Below are positions 22,829 to 36,936 of a stretch of 64,000 nucleotides of DNA, piece after piece. Origin of the DNA: Paramecium pentaurelia (lineage: Eukaryota; Ciliophora; Oligohymenophorea; Peniculida; Parameciidae); NCBI GenBank assembly GCA_905183005.1, contig CAJJDO010000015.1, forward strand, positions 322,587 through 386,586, given 5' to 3'. Numbering within the stretch: the first letter of the stretch is position 1; each line of letters begins with the position of its first letter. The notes beneath the pieces are model-generated. The model did no database searches. It saw only the letters and a program-made list of their open reading frames with translations, and had not been told where the DNA came from. Made by a program: the position numbers and the translations under genes.

Positions 22829-25800
22829 TCAAAAAGCAATTAAATATATTGCAATCGTAAATGCTATCAATAAAGAATAACATTCTTAACATCTAGATCC
22901 ATGTCCCTCATCTGAAACCCAACTATATGTATGTCCTGAATTTTAATAACATGTATTTTCATCAAATCTAAAGTATTTATCAGTATATTATTAACACACT
23001 TTATTCTACCATTCGCATAATTCAATATATGAATTTTTGAAATTTACAATCACAAATGTACATTAATCTTAATTCTTATAATCCTGACATTTAAATGGAA
23101 CACATTTATTAAATGAATTACTCCATGTGCATATTCTATAAAGTGCATCACATTAGGTTAATTAAGTTATTGCATCACAATTAACCATCTATTAACATCC
23201 ATTATTATTCCAGTAACAAAATCCATCTGATGATGGAATACCTAATGTACATTAACTTGCTGTTTGATAAGAACTACAAGAACTTAATTATGATTTAGAT
23301 TTGCATATACCATTTGACAAACCTGGACAATTTGTTGATTAGGCTAGACAATCCAAAGCTGTTGCTCCTGAAAGATTAGAACAAGATGTAAATTATACAC
23401 AAGCCTAATTTGACCACATACATGATGGTAGAGTTGAACAATTACCTTAATCAAAGATGTTTACACAATCATTTTATTTACAACTACCAGAATCATTTAA
23501 TTTACATTTTGGCACAGAACTTAAACATTCAATATTAGTTAATTAATCACACTAACAAGTCTTAGGTAATTTAATAAGATCCAATGAACATGATATACAA
23601 TATCCTTTATTTTAAGTATTTGACCAATGATAAGTTCCTCCAGTTTCTAAATGACAACTATCAATTGTTTTATTAGTCAAAGTAGTTGATGTAGCATTTT
23701 GACATTAAGTTGTAGCTGCATTCCATTCACACAATTTGATTGAAGAACTATTTAAATTTTCAAATATGTAAGTACAATTTTCTTTTTCAGATATACTAGA
23801 ACAAGTTATTGTAGTACATTCATTAATTGTAGTATTCCAAATACAAAAATGTTGTAATCCAACACAATAATTATAAGTTTAAATTGAAGAACATGAAGAA
23901 ATTACATGACATGCTTAATTATTATATGTACAATAGCCTTCTTATCCAATACTATTAGCACATGCTGCTTGAGTGGTTATACTACTACATGTTTATAAAT
24001 ATGACCTATCTTAACATACTCCATTCAAAGTAGTTGGACAATTAATACTTTAAGCTAAACATTCCAAAGATGAATTTCCTTTTAATGTTGTACAGAAATT
24101 CAATTATATCTATATTTGATTACATCTATTTTAACTAATCTACCAATAACAATATCTTTATTATGAACATTCAAATTAATTTTAAATATTTGTACATGAA
24201 TTTTGAACACATTAATTATTTGACCAATTACAAAATGGATATTTACATTCACTTTAATTAAGTATTTATGAACATGAACATTTATTTTCATATTGAACAG
24301 CATATGATGGTAAATTGCAAGGAACACAAAATCCTGTTGTTTAGGAATCTGAAGTCCAACGACTTGTTCCATTTGAATTTGTAAAACATGTATTAGCATC
24401 TGTTGCTTATTGAATAATGATAGGTTGACATACACCATTCTACCATTAACAAGGTTAAATTAAATTTGGATCAGTTATGCTTAAAACATATGTACAAGAA
24501 TATTTTGTTTTATAATTAGCACATGTTCTCTCTTAACAAAAACCATAATAAGTAGTGTTAATCCATGCACAATATAAAGAAAATTATTCACAACTTAATT
24601 AACCCAATCCTCCACAAGAGTGAAATTTAGTACATCTTTAAATTCGATAGTCCCAGGCGCAAATACTTTTACCTGTACCATACACACCAACACAAGTATC
24701 TTATGTTTTATGCTCTTCACATTCAGGAAAATCTTTTAAACTTGAACAAGTCTTTAATCCAGGATTATAAGGACAGTATAATGAATATGATAAACATTCA
24801 TCTAATGATTCTCCTTTAATTTGACTACATGAAGTGAATTTTGTGCAACCTTTTGTTGTCCACATGCATTTCATGTTAGTTACGCATAAGTTTTCAGGTA
24901 AGGCTGAACATTCATATTCTTAACAAGATTTTGAGGTTTGACTCCAATAACATAATGAATTCTAAATACAATTTATTTATGAGATAAGTTATTGACAACT
25001 GCATTTAAAAGGATTAGGTATATATTTAACTCCACAACTAATACAAACACCATTATAACTTAATGTTTAACTCCATCTAGCTGTTTTAGCAGTATTTGAA
25101 TAACAATTAGCACTATTATATGCTGTTAACATAGAACCTATTTATTCACAAACATTAGTAGTTATATTCCATTTGCATCCAATAGGAGTAAATGAATTAA
25201 GAGATTAATAATAAAATTTGCATTATTCTGGAGTTGTAAAAGTGCTACATGTAGATTAATTACATTAATCTTTTGACCAATTACATACATATTCATATAT
25301 TCCACAATAAGTAGAATTTAAGATTTGGTTGCATTTTGATAAGACTTAACAACTACTACTTGTTTTATTCCAAATACAAAGACCATCACTTCCCAATTAA
25401 TTAGTACATAATGAAACCTATGTAAAACTTTGGCAAGGAGAATAGTAGTATTTATTTTAACATCTTACACCATCACTATAGGGACAGTTAATTGATTGAG
25501 ATATGCAATCTTTAGGTGTTGATCCAAATAATCCAAAACATGTTTAAAAGTCAGAACAACCATATTCTGTCCATTGACAGTAAATGTTTTGAACACATAA
25601 TTCTTAATTAGTTATAGATAAGCAATTTTACAACTTACAAATTTAACCATTCCAATTACATAATGGATTAGCATAACAATCTTATGCTAAATATAATTAG
25701 GAACAAGAACATTATTCAGGTAATATGATAGATGCTTAAAAGCATTTTACACATTTTGATCCTGTATACATATAAGTAAATTGAGAATTAGAACTACATT

Positions 25801-27202
25801 GTGCCTCATTTAGATTTAATATATTTTTAGCATTGGAACAAGAATTATTAGTCCATTCACATATTTGTATATCTGTTCCATTCAAATTTTTGAACACAAA
25901 AGTACATTATTTTTACTATTTAACATTTGAACATGTTAATTGTTAACACTTATTATTAACTGTAGACCATAAACATAATCTTGAAATTTGATTACATATA
26001 TTTTCATCAATTATATCTGTACAAGATTAAAGACTTTAACAAACTTATTTGGCTTCATTAAAATAACAAATTCCTTCATTTGTAATAGATCCATCACATT
26101 ATGATTAATAAATTTAACTACATAAACCATAAGAAGAATAACAAGTTTAATACATATAATTTGGACAATTTCTAGATTAAGTAATACAAGTTAATAAATT
26201 TACTGCTATTAATTAATTACAACTATAAAAGTTTTAACAATTCTATGATTATAAATTCCAATAACAATTTTTATTCATACTACATTATAGTTAATTATTA
26301 ATTTAATTACATTGAATATCTTAACAACTATTTTAAATCCATTAACAATATTATGATGAATTACATGCTGTTTCAAGCATGAATTATTCACAAGCACATT
26401 TATTAGCAGGTTCAAATAATTATTAAGTACAACTTACACAAATACCATCTTTCTAAGTTCCTACCCATCTGTAATTTAATAAAGTATTAGTCTAACATTA
26501 ATCTTAAGTTTAGAATAATGTTTATGAAGCATCTACACATTAATTATATTAATAAAAACATGGATAAATTTGATTTGGATCCAAGTTTGCAACAAAAAAT
26601 TTACAACTTTATTAATCTTATAATTAAGTGCATGTAGCTTAAGTACAAACTCCATTATTTAAATCCCAAATACAAGCATTTTAAATATAAGTATTACAAA
26701 CCTATTGATTTAATAGTTAACTGCAATTAGTGGCCACAATACATTCTTTAAGATTAGTATCCCAAGTACATAATCCATCCGATCCAGCATAACCTCCTTA
26801 TTAACCACAAGTTCCTATTTGAAAAGTTATACATTTTGGTAACGAAGATATACTTTAACATTAATTAGTATTTGATCCATAACAAGAGATATTTTATTAT
26901 GGACATATCAAACCAATTTTGGAAGTTAATTTAGTACAAGATGTAAAAGCAGCACAACTTTGACCATTCCAATAACAATTTTTTTTAGAAATCAAACAAT
27001 CATTTTATGATTAAATATTTCCACATGATGCTTATTAACATATCTAATTCTTTTGATTCCATTAACATTATCCAAGTGTATTATTATTACATCCATTTTC
27101 GCTTAAAAATTATTAGCATTTACATGCTGTCGAAGGAGACACAACAATGTTTTGACTGAATACTAATGGCAATAGGATCAATATTGCCAAGGTAATTTTC
27201 AT
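22829..27202 (-). CDS. Large Cys-rich surface antigen-like protein
   Basis: Single intron-free frame of 1457 residues, intact for 4.4 kb. Signal peptide MKITLAILILLPLVFS. The rest is a chain of Cys-rich modules of roughly 60-80 residues. They recur with motifs CxW, NC(P/Y), WNxxxxxC, LCxWN and CxCxQL, the pattern of Paramecium surface antigen (PSA-type) repeats. It ends CYSLLIAFTIAIYLIAF, a hydrophobic tail like those replaced by a GPI anchor. Known i-antigens coat the cell and cilia and are expressed one at a time. This gene is shorter and more diverse than a classical i-antigen, so a related surface protein is likely. Divergent from the next antigen gene. Confidence 0.85.
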
Positions 27203-27588
27203 CTAATTATTTTATTTATCTTCTCTTAAATTCTTACGAATCCCTTATAAATCACTTAATCTTATTCTAATTGTAGTGGTGTTATTAAAGATATGGAATT
27301 ATGTAGAATATAGTAATTTAGGTTCTTTTCATTTAGAATTTGATCTTGCTCTTTCATCTTAATATTAAAATTTGCTAGATAGATTGAATTTATATTGATT
27401 TGGAAGTATAATTTGGATGTGAGTAGCCTTTGTGATCAAAAAATACAAAAAATGTACAAATTTTATTATAATGTGGAATTATTGATTCATAATATAGATA
27501 TACACTAACTTAATAACAATAAAAAGGTTAGATGTTTAATACGGGTGAGTCTTTCTTGTTTCTAATATTAATAATAATTATAATAATT
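27203..27588. promoter_or_regulatory. Divergent intergenic region between two surface-antigen genes
   Basis: 386 bp separate the two ATGs, long for this window. It must hold both promoters if they are separate. No clear motif recognised. Confidence 0.4.
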
Positions 27589-29892
27589 ATGAAAATCAAA
27601 ATCATTAGCTTGTTGATTTTACTTCAGATAGCAAAATCATAAGTTGTGTTATCTTTCAAAAATTCATGTGAATGTACTTAAATTGCAGTAGATACAGAAT
27701 GCAATTTACTTTACCCTTATTGCAATTGGTAGGTTAATGAATAAAATGTTGGATCATGTGAAACTACAAATTGTTATAATCTTGATTCTTCAGCAGATTG
27801 TGTTCTCTTAAGAAATTGTATTTGGAATGGGAAACAATGTTTATCTACATATTCAGATGTGCAATGTAATTAATTAGAAGGGGAAAAGGACCTGACTTGT
27901 CAATAACAGAATGTATCATGTTATGGTATAACGGGATAATGTCTTTCAATTAGTGAATTACCAAGTTGCAAAACATATTAATCTTAGATTGAATGTACAA
28001 TAGGATAAGAAGGAAAGTGTTCATGGTCTACAACTACAAATTAATGTGGATTTTATGTTACTTGTGAACAAATTCCTTTAAATATCTGCAATACTTATAG
28101 ACCATATGAAACAAATTATTCTTAAGGACAATATTGTCATATCAATAATAGTGGATAATGTGTTTAAATGACATGTAGTGATATTACTTCTTAAATAAAT
28201 TGTACATTTGTTTAGACAGTATTTAATCAGGATTAATTTTATTTATGTTAATGGAACTCTTTATCTAAAACTTGTGAATTAGCACCAAGTACATCCAATT
28301 TAACTGAAAAAAATTGTTTTTCAGATACAATAGGAACATATCATTGGATAGCTGAAAATAAATACGCAGTATAAGGCATATGTTTTCCATGCTCTTTGAG
28401 AATAATTAAATAATCTGAACTTTGCTTATGTGAATAATTAGTGTCATAGTTAGATTGTATATATGCCAAAACATGTACATGGCAATAAAATAAGTGTATA
28501 ACAAGTTAATGTAGTTAATTTAATGAATAATAATCATTATGTGCTTAATCACCTGCTTGTATGTATATTTTTGGCAAAGGATGCATTCCTTTTACTAAAT
28601 GTTCAGATATTCGTGGTAACAATTAATTCTAATGTATTGCATAATCATTATAATGTCCAAGCAGTAATGGACAATATTGTACTTCATTACCTATTGATAG
28701 TTCAATATTCTGTTAATAATAAGGTAATGCATATAATTGTAGTAATGTTCTTATTGGAAATGGAAAATGTTATTGGAATTCTTAAAAAAATGAATGCCAA
28801 TATTCATCTTCATGTTATAGCTTTAATATGTAAGATTGTTAAAAATTAAAACATGCATGTTATTATTCTGGTAGTTATTGCTATCCTATCTATTGTTCGT
28901 ATTTTTCAACTGCATCTGATTGTACCTTTTATTTTGATTATTATTCTGGATCCTATAAATATTGTTATTGGAATTATTAATATGGTTATTGTGATGATTA
29001 AAAACCATATGAATTAGATTTCTAATCTTGTTACACTAGCACTCAAGGAAAATATAGATGGAGTAGTTAAGATTCAAAAATAGGAGCATGTACTTAATGT
29101 GCTGCCATAATTGTTCCTAATAAACGAAATTGGTGTTCATGTGATTAATTAATATACTAAGGAGACTGTGCTACTGCATATGATAGTTGTCTATGGAATC
29201 CAGAGAAATCATAATGTGTACCATTAGATTGTTCAATGTTGACAACTAGAAATCTTTGTGTTCAAAATTACAATTGTCATTGGATATAATATCAAAATGT
29301 CATGTAATGTTTACCTTTTACCTCATGTGATAAATTACCAGGATCTAATTCATATATGTGTATGCTCTATTCATAAAGATGTACTTAAACTGATGGCAAG
29401 TATTGTAAAGAACTCTCTTATACAGACATCAAACAAAAATGTTCATCAATCGCAGACTACACTAATTGTTATTTGACTGTTGCTTCTGATGGAGTTTGTA
29501 GATGGAATACTTAAACATAAACATGTTATGCATTATCAGAATGTAGTTAAATTACAGAAATGTCTTTTTGTGGCATCAATAATTATGCCTGTTACTGGAA
29601 TTTCTAAACTAATACATGCACTTCTTTAACTTGTTCCATGGTTACAACTTCATCAGAATGTACTTATTTTGATCAATATATCAATTTCGGTTTCTAAATC
29701 TAAATGTGTCTATGGAATACTACTTGCCAAAATGCAACATCTACAAATTTAACATCCTCTAATTGTTTTACAAATACTGCTAAAACTTATAGATGGTCAA
29801 AGAATAATCAAACAGATGGTTCATGTTAATCCTGTTCACAGTCGACCATTTTTACCCTTGGATTCATCATCCTTATATCCTTGACATAATGA
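27589..29892 (+). CDS. Cys-rich surface antigen-like protein
   Basis: Intron-free, 767 residues, intact. Signal peptide MKIKIISLLILLQIAKS. Cys-rich modules with CxW/WN spacing (CIWNGKQC, CHWIQYQ, CRWNTQTQTC, CYWNFQTNTC) show the same repeat family as the gene on the other strand. The C-terminus STIFTLGFIILISLTQ is hydrophobic, fitting a GPI-signal tail. Gene ends at TGA 29890-29892. Confidence 0.85.
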
Positions 29893-31537
29893 GTATTTAA
29901 ACAAATATCAATATTCCTATTATTCATTAATTTCTTTAATAGTACTTAAAGTAACTCTTCAAAATTATTGCAAATTTAAATATTTGGTTTACAAACTTAA
30001 TCTTTTTTTTCTTGAGAACCATTTTATTAATAAAAATTGTCTTTATAACTAATTAAAACTCTTCCATTTTTTAATAAATATTTAATCAATATCTTAAAAT
30101 TATAACCTATATAAAATCTATTAAACATTTATTTTATTTAATATTCTTAGGGTATTATATATTAGTATTACTATAAATATTTAGATTTTATTTATATTTA
30201 ATGTAGTAAGTAAATAAGGTCTTCATTTAAAAATTTACTATAATTTCATCTTAAAAATTGAGAATTTAATCACTTTCTTAAAAGTTTAATATTTTTAATT
30301 TTTAATAATAATTGTTTTCTCAAAATTTACATTCAAATAATTAAATAACTTTATTTAATGGAGCTATGTAATACAGTATTAAATGATCAATATAATATTT
30401 TTAGGTTAAGGCTTAACATAATAAGGTCACCATACTAAAGTCATATTATCCTAAAATTTAATGATAAATATAAATTTTATAAGTTCTATCAACTTGAGAA
30501 TAATTTGTAATTTTCATTTTTTAAAATTGAATTTCTAAATTAAATTAGAATAGACTAATAAAAGTTATTTTCTTAATAAAATATTATCGTTTTAAGAAAT
30601 CCCAGTCTTTTAGAATTCAGATCCTATCTCTAAATAAGAAGAGTAAATATAAGAATTATAATTTCATATTATTGATGAAATGAGAGTAAATCAAACTCCT
30701 ATTTCTAAAGCCTTAAATAGTGCTTCATATACTGTTCTCTTAATTCTTCTTAAACTCTGAAGAGAGCAATTAATATCTAACTTTTAAAAATGAATTTTAA
30801 TTTCCATGCCAAAAATTTAAATTTAAAATAAAATAAAAAACTTTGGAGTAATAATCTTGGTCTTTGAATTTTGTCTCATAAGTTAAGATTTAAGGTCATA
30901 TAATCATTTATTCTCTCAAGAGAAACTAAAATATATATAAAAGGATCAAACTCTTATCTCTTAATCTTTTTCTCACAATAGGATTGATAAAAGATTTGCT
31001 CATCAATAAAAGGAGCAATATATATAATTTATTCATTAAGGATTTCATGAAGAGCATATAGGAAATAAGTATGGAGAACTAACCACTGATAAGAGCGAAA
31101 ACAGTTTAGAGCAGGCAAGATTGTTAACATATCTCCTCTTTTTAATATCAGAGATTATTAAAAGATTTAGAGAACAAGAAGAGGAGCATTTCTGAAAGCT
31201 CTTGAAATTTGGAACAAGAACATAAATTGCTCTCATTTCCTCAATAATTATATAAATAATTATTGTCTTCCTCATACCATTTCTCGGAGTGATCTCATTT
31301 AATCTCATAAAAGCAATTATTTAAAGAAGAACATGATTCTTTGTCTAAAACTCCCGTTTTACTAGGAAATTGATTAGGGAGAAAAATTCTCCCTCTCTCC
31401 TCTTCATCATGAGCAGGGGGTATTCATTCCCTACTATCGAAACCCAAATCCTAAAATTTCATTAATGATGGCACAAGACACTGGGGTCCCTCAACTAAAC
31501 CTTAATCTTTTGATAGAAGTTCATTTTATAATGTGAT
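29893..31537. other. Gene-free stretch up to the assembly gap
   Basis: 29893-30600 is ordinary AT-rich DNA. From about 30600 purine- and pyrimidine-rich words (gagagc, gctctc, ctcctctt) recur, and the last 250 bp before the gap are clearly less AT-rich. Hairpins occur at 31133-31140/31179-31186 and 31377-31383/31387-31393. A minus frame of 87 codons (31045-31308) is unsupported. Confidence 0.5.
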
Positions 31538-31775
31538 NNNNNNNNNNNNNNNNNNNNNNNNNNNNNNNNNNNNNNNNNNNNNNNNNNNNNNNNNNNNNNN
31601 NNNNNNNNNNNNNNNNNNNNNNNNNNNNNNNNNNNNNNNNNNNNNNNNNNNNNNNNNNNNNNNNNNNNNNNNNNNNNNNNNNNNNNNNNNNNNNNNNNNN
31701 NNNNNNNNNNNNNNNNNNNNNNNNNNNNNNNNNNNNNNNNNNNNNNNNNNNNNNNNNNNNNNNNNNNNNNNNNNN
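31538..31775. other. Assembly gap (238 N)
   Basis: Run of n; true length unknown. Frames that cross it are meaningless. Confidence 0.99.
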
Positions 31776-33319
31776 CATAATATAGCTTTATGGAATTTAA
31801 CAATGGTGATTATGATGTAAAATAGATAATTTTATTTTAAAAAGAGGTCTTATTGTTTTTCTCATTTTTAAACATTTCCAAAATATTAATAAATGATTTT
31901 AATAAAAATTCTAAATTCATTAGCATCCATATTTGGAAAATTCTCTAAATAACTTAAAAACTCTTTAGAATCAATAAATGATTAAATATGGTTATTTTTT
32001 ATTTTAATAAGATGTGATCCCTTTAATTATTTTATTGGCATGTATTATTTGATAATATGATTTTTGTTTATGATTTCTTTTTTTTTGGAAGTTTTATTTT
32101 TATTCATTTAAAGTGGGTCTTAAAATCTTCCAACGAAAATTAAACTTTGCTGAGAAAATCAAAGATAAATTTTTTTAATTTTTATTTTTATAATTTTATG
32201 TGAAATTTAAAAAATTTACCAAAATCGACTGATCACTAATGTATATTTTCTGATTCATAAAATTAAAATTAGAAATATACAAAATAATTTACTTAGAAAA
32301 TTAATAAAATAGACTGACAGTAAGAATTGTTAATAAGAGAAATATAAAACGAATAAAAGTTTATAAATTTACATATATAAAGAGATAATACTACGAATAT
32401 AAATAATCAGAATCTGTAAAGCTTTGGAGATGCAACCAAAGATTTAGAACTAATCTTTATATTATTGGTTTCAAAATTGAATGGATTAACTTATAGATAA
32501 AGTGGCAAATCAGAACCTCGAACTTATCTGCCTCTGGTTTCAAAGTATTATAACAGGAATATTAACATTTAGAAGTATTTTAAAGTAAAATAAATTCTCA
32601 AGTAGTTAAGTTTAAATTAATTACTAAATTGATCAAATTTTTAATTTTGAAGAACAAAGAAAAAAAATATATATTTGATTTAGAATAATTTCATTTCAAT
32701 AAATTTTAACAGTTTCTTAAGAATAGTGAAAAATGTAAATAGATATAATTATTTATAAACGATTGATAGAACAATAGTCAAATTTTATTAAAAATTAACT
32801 AATTAAATTTTAGAGAATATTATATCAATTACTAATTGATATTCATTTAGAAATTTTTGATTAATCTATACTTTTGAATAATCATTTTTAATTGTTATTT
32901 AATTTGTTTATTAATTTTAAATACATAATTTAAAGAACTTGAATATTAATTAAATTCATTATATTCAAATCAATTACAACTTAAAATTAAAAAATGATAT
33001 AAAGTATTATCATTTATAAATAGAACTTTATCATAAAAGAAACCTACTTACCTTAATCTTTTATTATATCAAATTATCAAGATATAATTAATAAATAATA
33101 GAAAAAAGAAATTAACCAGAAATTAATTATTTAATTTTGAATAATAGTTGGAAATATAATATAACCTTAAAGATAATATTTATTTTTGACATACTACAAT
33201 AATTGAAAGAGTTATTTAACTTTTTATTATAATAAATTCTAGATTTAATTTAATTATTTAACTTTCTAAATTTATAATAAACTGTTAAAGTTGTTGTAAA
33301 ATACAATTATAAATAAAGT
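31776..33319. other. Gene-free stretch after the gap
   Basis: Very AT-rich, stops in all frames, no protein-like segment. A short stem (CTTTGG...CCAAAG, about 32422-32441) lies near 32430 but does not fit a tRNA or known ncRNA. Confidence 0.5.
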
Positions 33320-35105
33320 TCATGGAAGAACTACAATTTATTTTTTTTCTATAAGATTATTAATTTTGTAAACAGCACATAGCCCTAGCAACCCAAAAAC
33401 CTGCAATAAAATTAAAGATATAAATGTGTTGTTATTAAAATTACAAGATATAAAAACTAATGCTAAAAGGGCAAATGAAATAGAGTAAATAAAATACATT
33501 AAGTCTACTAGGTATATGAGCTATGTTTTATAAATAATATACTTTAGGAAATCTTAATGTTAAAACAGATATCACACTTGAAGTCATTGCTGAATCACAA
33601 AATCCTGTTGCACATGAGAATACCAATACTAAAATTTCATACTAAAAATAATATGATGTCCATGCTACAAAACAGCCAAATTAGAATATATAAAGAATAT
33701 ATATAAGGGCACTTATAATTTATAGATAATATTTACTTAATTTTATCTTTTGAATCTCCTAACCAACCAATACCAAATGAACCAAATAATTCACCCACTC
33801 CTACATATAAATAACCCTATAATACTAATCTGGCTTAAAATGTTAATTTCTTAATTCCTGGATAAGCAAAAAATGGAAAAAAATATATAAACAAAAATGC
33901 TTATATGCAGGCAATAAAAGATAACAAAAGGAGAACTGACAAAAATCCTTCTTATTATAATTTTTGTAAAGTCAAGTATATATTCTAAAAGTAAGTACGA
34001 GATTAATATTCTTCAATTGATATGGAATTCTTTGTTTGTTAATTTGTTGATTCTAAGAGTTCTACTAAACTTTATTCTTCTATTGAGAAACATTACAATG
34101 TCATAATTGATTTAGTATTAGAATTTTAAAACATTTAAGATTTGAATAAATGTAGATCTACAGCTGATTTAGATTGGGATCTAGAAGTATCTTATGCATT
34201 TTTAAATGTATCACTTTCATCATCATTATCAGTATTGATATAAGTTGATTTTAAGAGTAATTCTCTAATTCCATCAGTTACTTCTAATTTAGATTGCTTT
34301 TAACTTTTGGAATTGTAATATTCAAATATTGTTCTATGAAATTTATCATATCGACCATCAGATTTTTCAGGTAATGACAAATAAAGGAGACTTACAACAA
34401 ATTGTAATAGAATAAGTAAACCAAACACTTTTGATATAGAGTTTTCAGTACTCATATTATCATATGTAATAAATATTTCACCTATCAAACTTCCAAGTAA
34501 CCATTATAAGGAATGACTAATTAAAATTTGTATATTACATGAAAAAAAATGAACCATAATAAATCACTTTTTCTTGACTTTTTGATAAATTAGATAAATA
34601 AAATAGCATGGTAAATAGTAATATTGATTGCATCAAACCAGCAATTATAGATACTAAAATTGCACATAAATATATTATGGCTTTATTACAACCAGGTGAT
34701 TAAGAATCTTTACACAAACAAGCATAAGGAGCTGGTGTCAAGAATATAATGGGACCAAGTGAAGCTGCTAATAAAATATATCTGAATTTCATTTTTCCAA
34801 TTAAATTAGGCATAAATGTAAGACTTAAAGGTCCTACTAATTGAAATAGAAACCATCTAATAATATTCTATATAAAAAGATTACTAAAAATTAACTAAAT
34901 TTAATGAGCTATAATCCAAATGTGAAATGTTTTCTGAAAATGAATAGATGTATGCACATGTTAAAAAGATTTTGCCACACATATTAAAAGATCCAAAGAG
35001 TAGATAGATGAAGCAAATATAAATAACTAACCATAGAGTTTTTGATGAACTATTTTCTCTAACTTTCAAATTTCTCTTGTATTTTTTAAACTCTGATTCA
35101 TTCAT
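33320..35105 (-). CDS. UNC93/MFS-type membrane transporter-like protein
   Basis: Four introns (28, 22, 25 and 22 nt) join an intact protein with about twelve hydrophobic spans in two groups. Group one includes LWLVIYICFIYLLFGSFNMC and ILLAASLGPIIFLTPAPYAC. A long polar Ser/Asp-rich loop in the middle (from EKSDGRYDKF to QRTYFQN) separates it from group two (LLSFIACIQAFLFIYFFPFF, GELFGSFGIGWLGD, LVFSCATGFCDSAM). The GxLGD-type loop and 6+6 layout fit the major facilitator fold, and UNC93-like proteins are the best match by eye. The substrate is unknown. Confidence 0.6.
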
Positions 35106-35272
35106 ATTATTAAAATTATATAAAATGCATAATCAACAAATCTATTTGTCAACAATTTATTTTTGTGTTTAGAAATTATATCAAACTCTCATTACAATTT
35201 AACTCTATTAATTCATCAATCTATTCTTTGGATCGTACATAATCATTCCATAAAATTTTATTCTACAAAACT

Positions 35273-36621
35273 TCATGATTCTTTAAACCCTCTGTAATGA
35301 ACTTCATAATTACCAAATAAAGAAAATTTAATGTACTCTTATATCTCTACATTTTCTTAATCTTGAACGCTCAACATTTTGTAAATATTCTTTGAAAACT
35401 TAAGTAAGTTAATCACTATTTATGCATTTGTATTCTAAGAATTACAATAATCTAATAAAATATCAGACAATTTCAAACAAGTTTAATATCCTAATGGTGT
35501 AACAGAATAATCATATTTTTAATTTGATTGACTAGATATTTTTTAAATAGTAGAAATTAATGCATCATAATATTACTATGCTTTGGTCTTTTACAATAAA
35601 TTAATCAAATATTTAATAATGTCATCATTAATCTCTGAAAATCTTAAAGCTTATTCAAACATTTTATTATATTTTAAATAATCTGATGAATTAGCTTATA
35701 TAAAATCAACCTTTTTTTAATCAGTTCCATTAAGTCCATCTGCTATTAATTTTTTTTTACGTTAATTTTCATCTAAATTATATTATTATTTCAAAGAAAG
35801 TATATAATTTTCAACATTTAATTTAGAGAGAAGAGGTCTATCATTTGTTTGAATTATAAGTAATTCACTTTATTTACTATTACTTTTATATTATTCTATT
35901 TTTTAAGTTATTCCACTTATATCATATTATAAATTTCTTATCAATGATATCTAATACATAAACAATTTCATTCCAGCATCCTAAACTAATTTTCTTCTAT
36001 CTATTTCTATATTTAGAAATATATCTTAAATATATGCAATATCCTAAAAATATGTGTCTAAATATTAATTATAATAAAGAATAAACTATTTTAAATTAGT
36101 TTCACTTTTCTCATAATTTCTCTTTTTAGAAGTTATCTTACCTTCTAAATAAATCTTTTCTTCATATAATGCTTAATTGTAATCATCTTGTAATGCATGT
36201 AATTCCTCAATATTTCTTCTAACTTCTTTAGAATGTTTATTCTGTATTTTATTAACCTCATTAATCCATCCTTAATCAAGACTAATTGTATTTTGTAATT
36301 CTAAGACAACATTATTTTTTAACTACTAATACAATTCTTTACTCTACTCACTTGAAATCAGAAGATAATTCCTCACATATTACATGATATCTGTAAAGCT
36401 ATCTTACTAAGTATTCTCAACAATAGTGCTTAATTCATAACCTTTACTTATTTTATAAATTTACCTATTTTTTCAAGACTTTTCGAATATACTTCTTCTA
36501 TTTCAGCTCTTTATTGCAGAATATTTAAAAATTCTTAAATTGATTTCTTCTTATCATTAAGTCGTTTGCTTAATTGTTCTGTGATTTAGACAATGTCTGG
36601 TTCAAATTTAGAGTTTAACAT
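35273..36621 (-). CDS. F-BAR-like membrane-curving protein
   Basis: N-terminal helix with the F-BAR/FCH pattern: LSKRLNDKKKSIQEFLNILQ then QQRAEIEEVYSKSLEKIGY. It is followed by long amphipathic coiled coil with basic patches (KHSKEVRRNIEELHAL, KITSKKRNYEKSE). One 23-nt intron follows the first helix. The C-terminal half is helical without an SH3 domain. F-BAR proteins bend membranes and link them to actin or endocytic machinery; here a cytosolic, membrane-peripheral role is inferred. Intact; starts MLNSKFEPDIVQ. Confidence 0.7.
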
Positions 36622-36936
36622 ATTATACCAAAAAAGTCTTTTTATACAATTAATATTATAAACTTAATATATTTAGAATCAATAAAACTTTGAATTTATT
36701 TCAAAAAAAGGGAATTTAGTAATTAATTTATTTTACTATTCATATTATTAACATTAATTATCATTCTCTAGTTTTAGTATATTCAATATATATTAGATAT
36801 TTTATAAAATTCTTAAATAATATATATTATTCTTTGAATTAATTAATTGTGCATAACTTTTTTATTAAATTATAATAAAAATAACATTTTATACATCTTT
36901 CTATTAATTTTATAAATAAAATCGAATTAATATGAA
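36622..36936. other. Intergenic stretch
   Basis: AT-rich DNA between the start of the F-BAR gene and the end of the WD40 gene. No gene seen. Confidence 0.5.

Noticed and set aside
28523..28849. + frame inside the surface antigen
   Set aside because: Out-of-frame shadow of the 767-residue Cys-rich protein.
31440..31460. CCCAAA-like words near the gap as telomere repeat
   Set aside because: Only one or two partial units; no array of the Paramecium telomere repeat.
32420..32545. Possible tRNA or snoRNA
   Set aside because: A 6-bp stem and a TTCGAG word exist, but no cloverleaf or box motifs with correct spacing can be formed.
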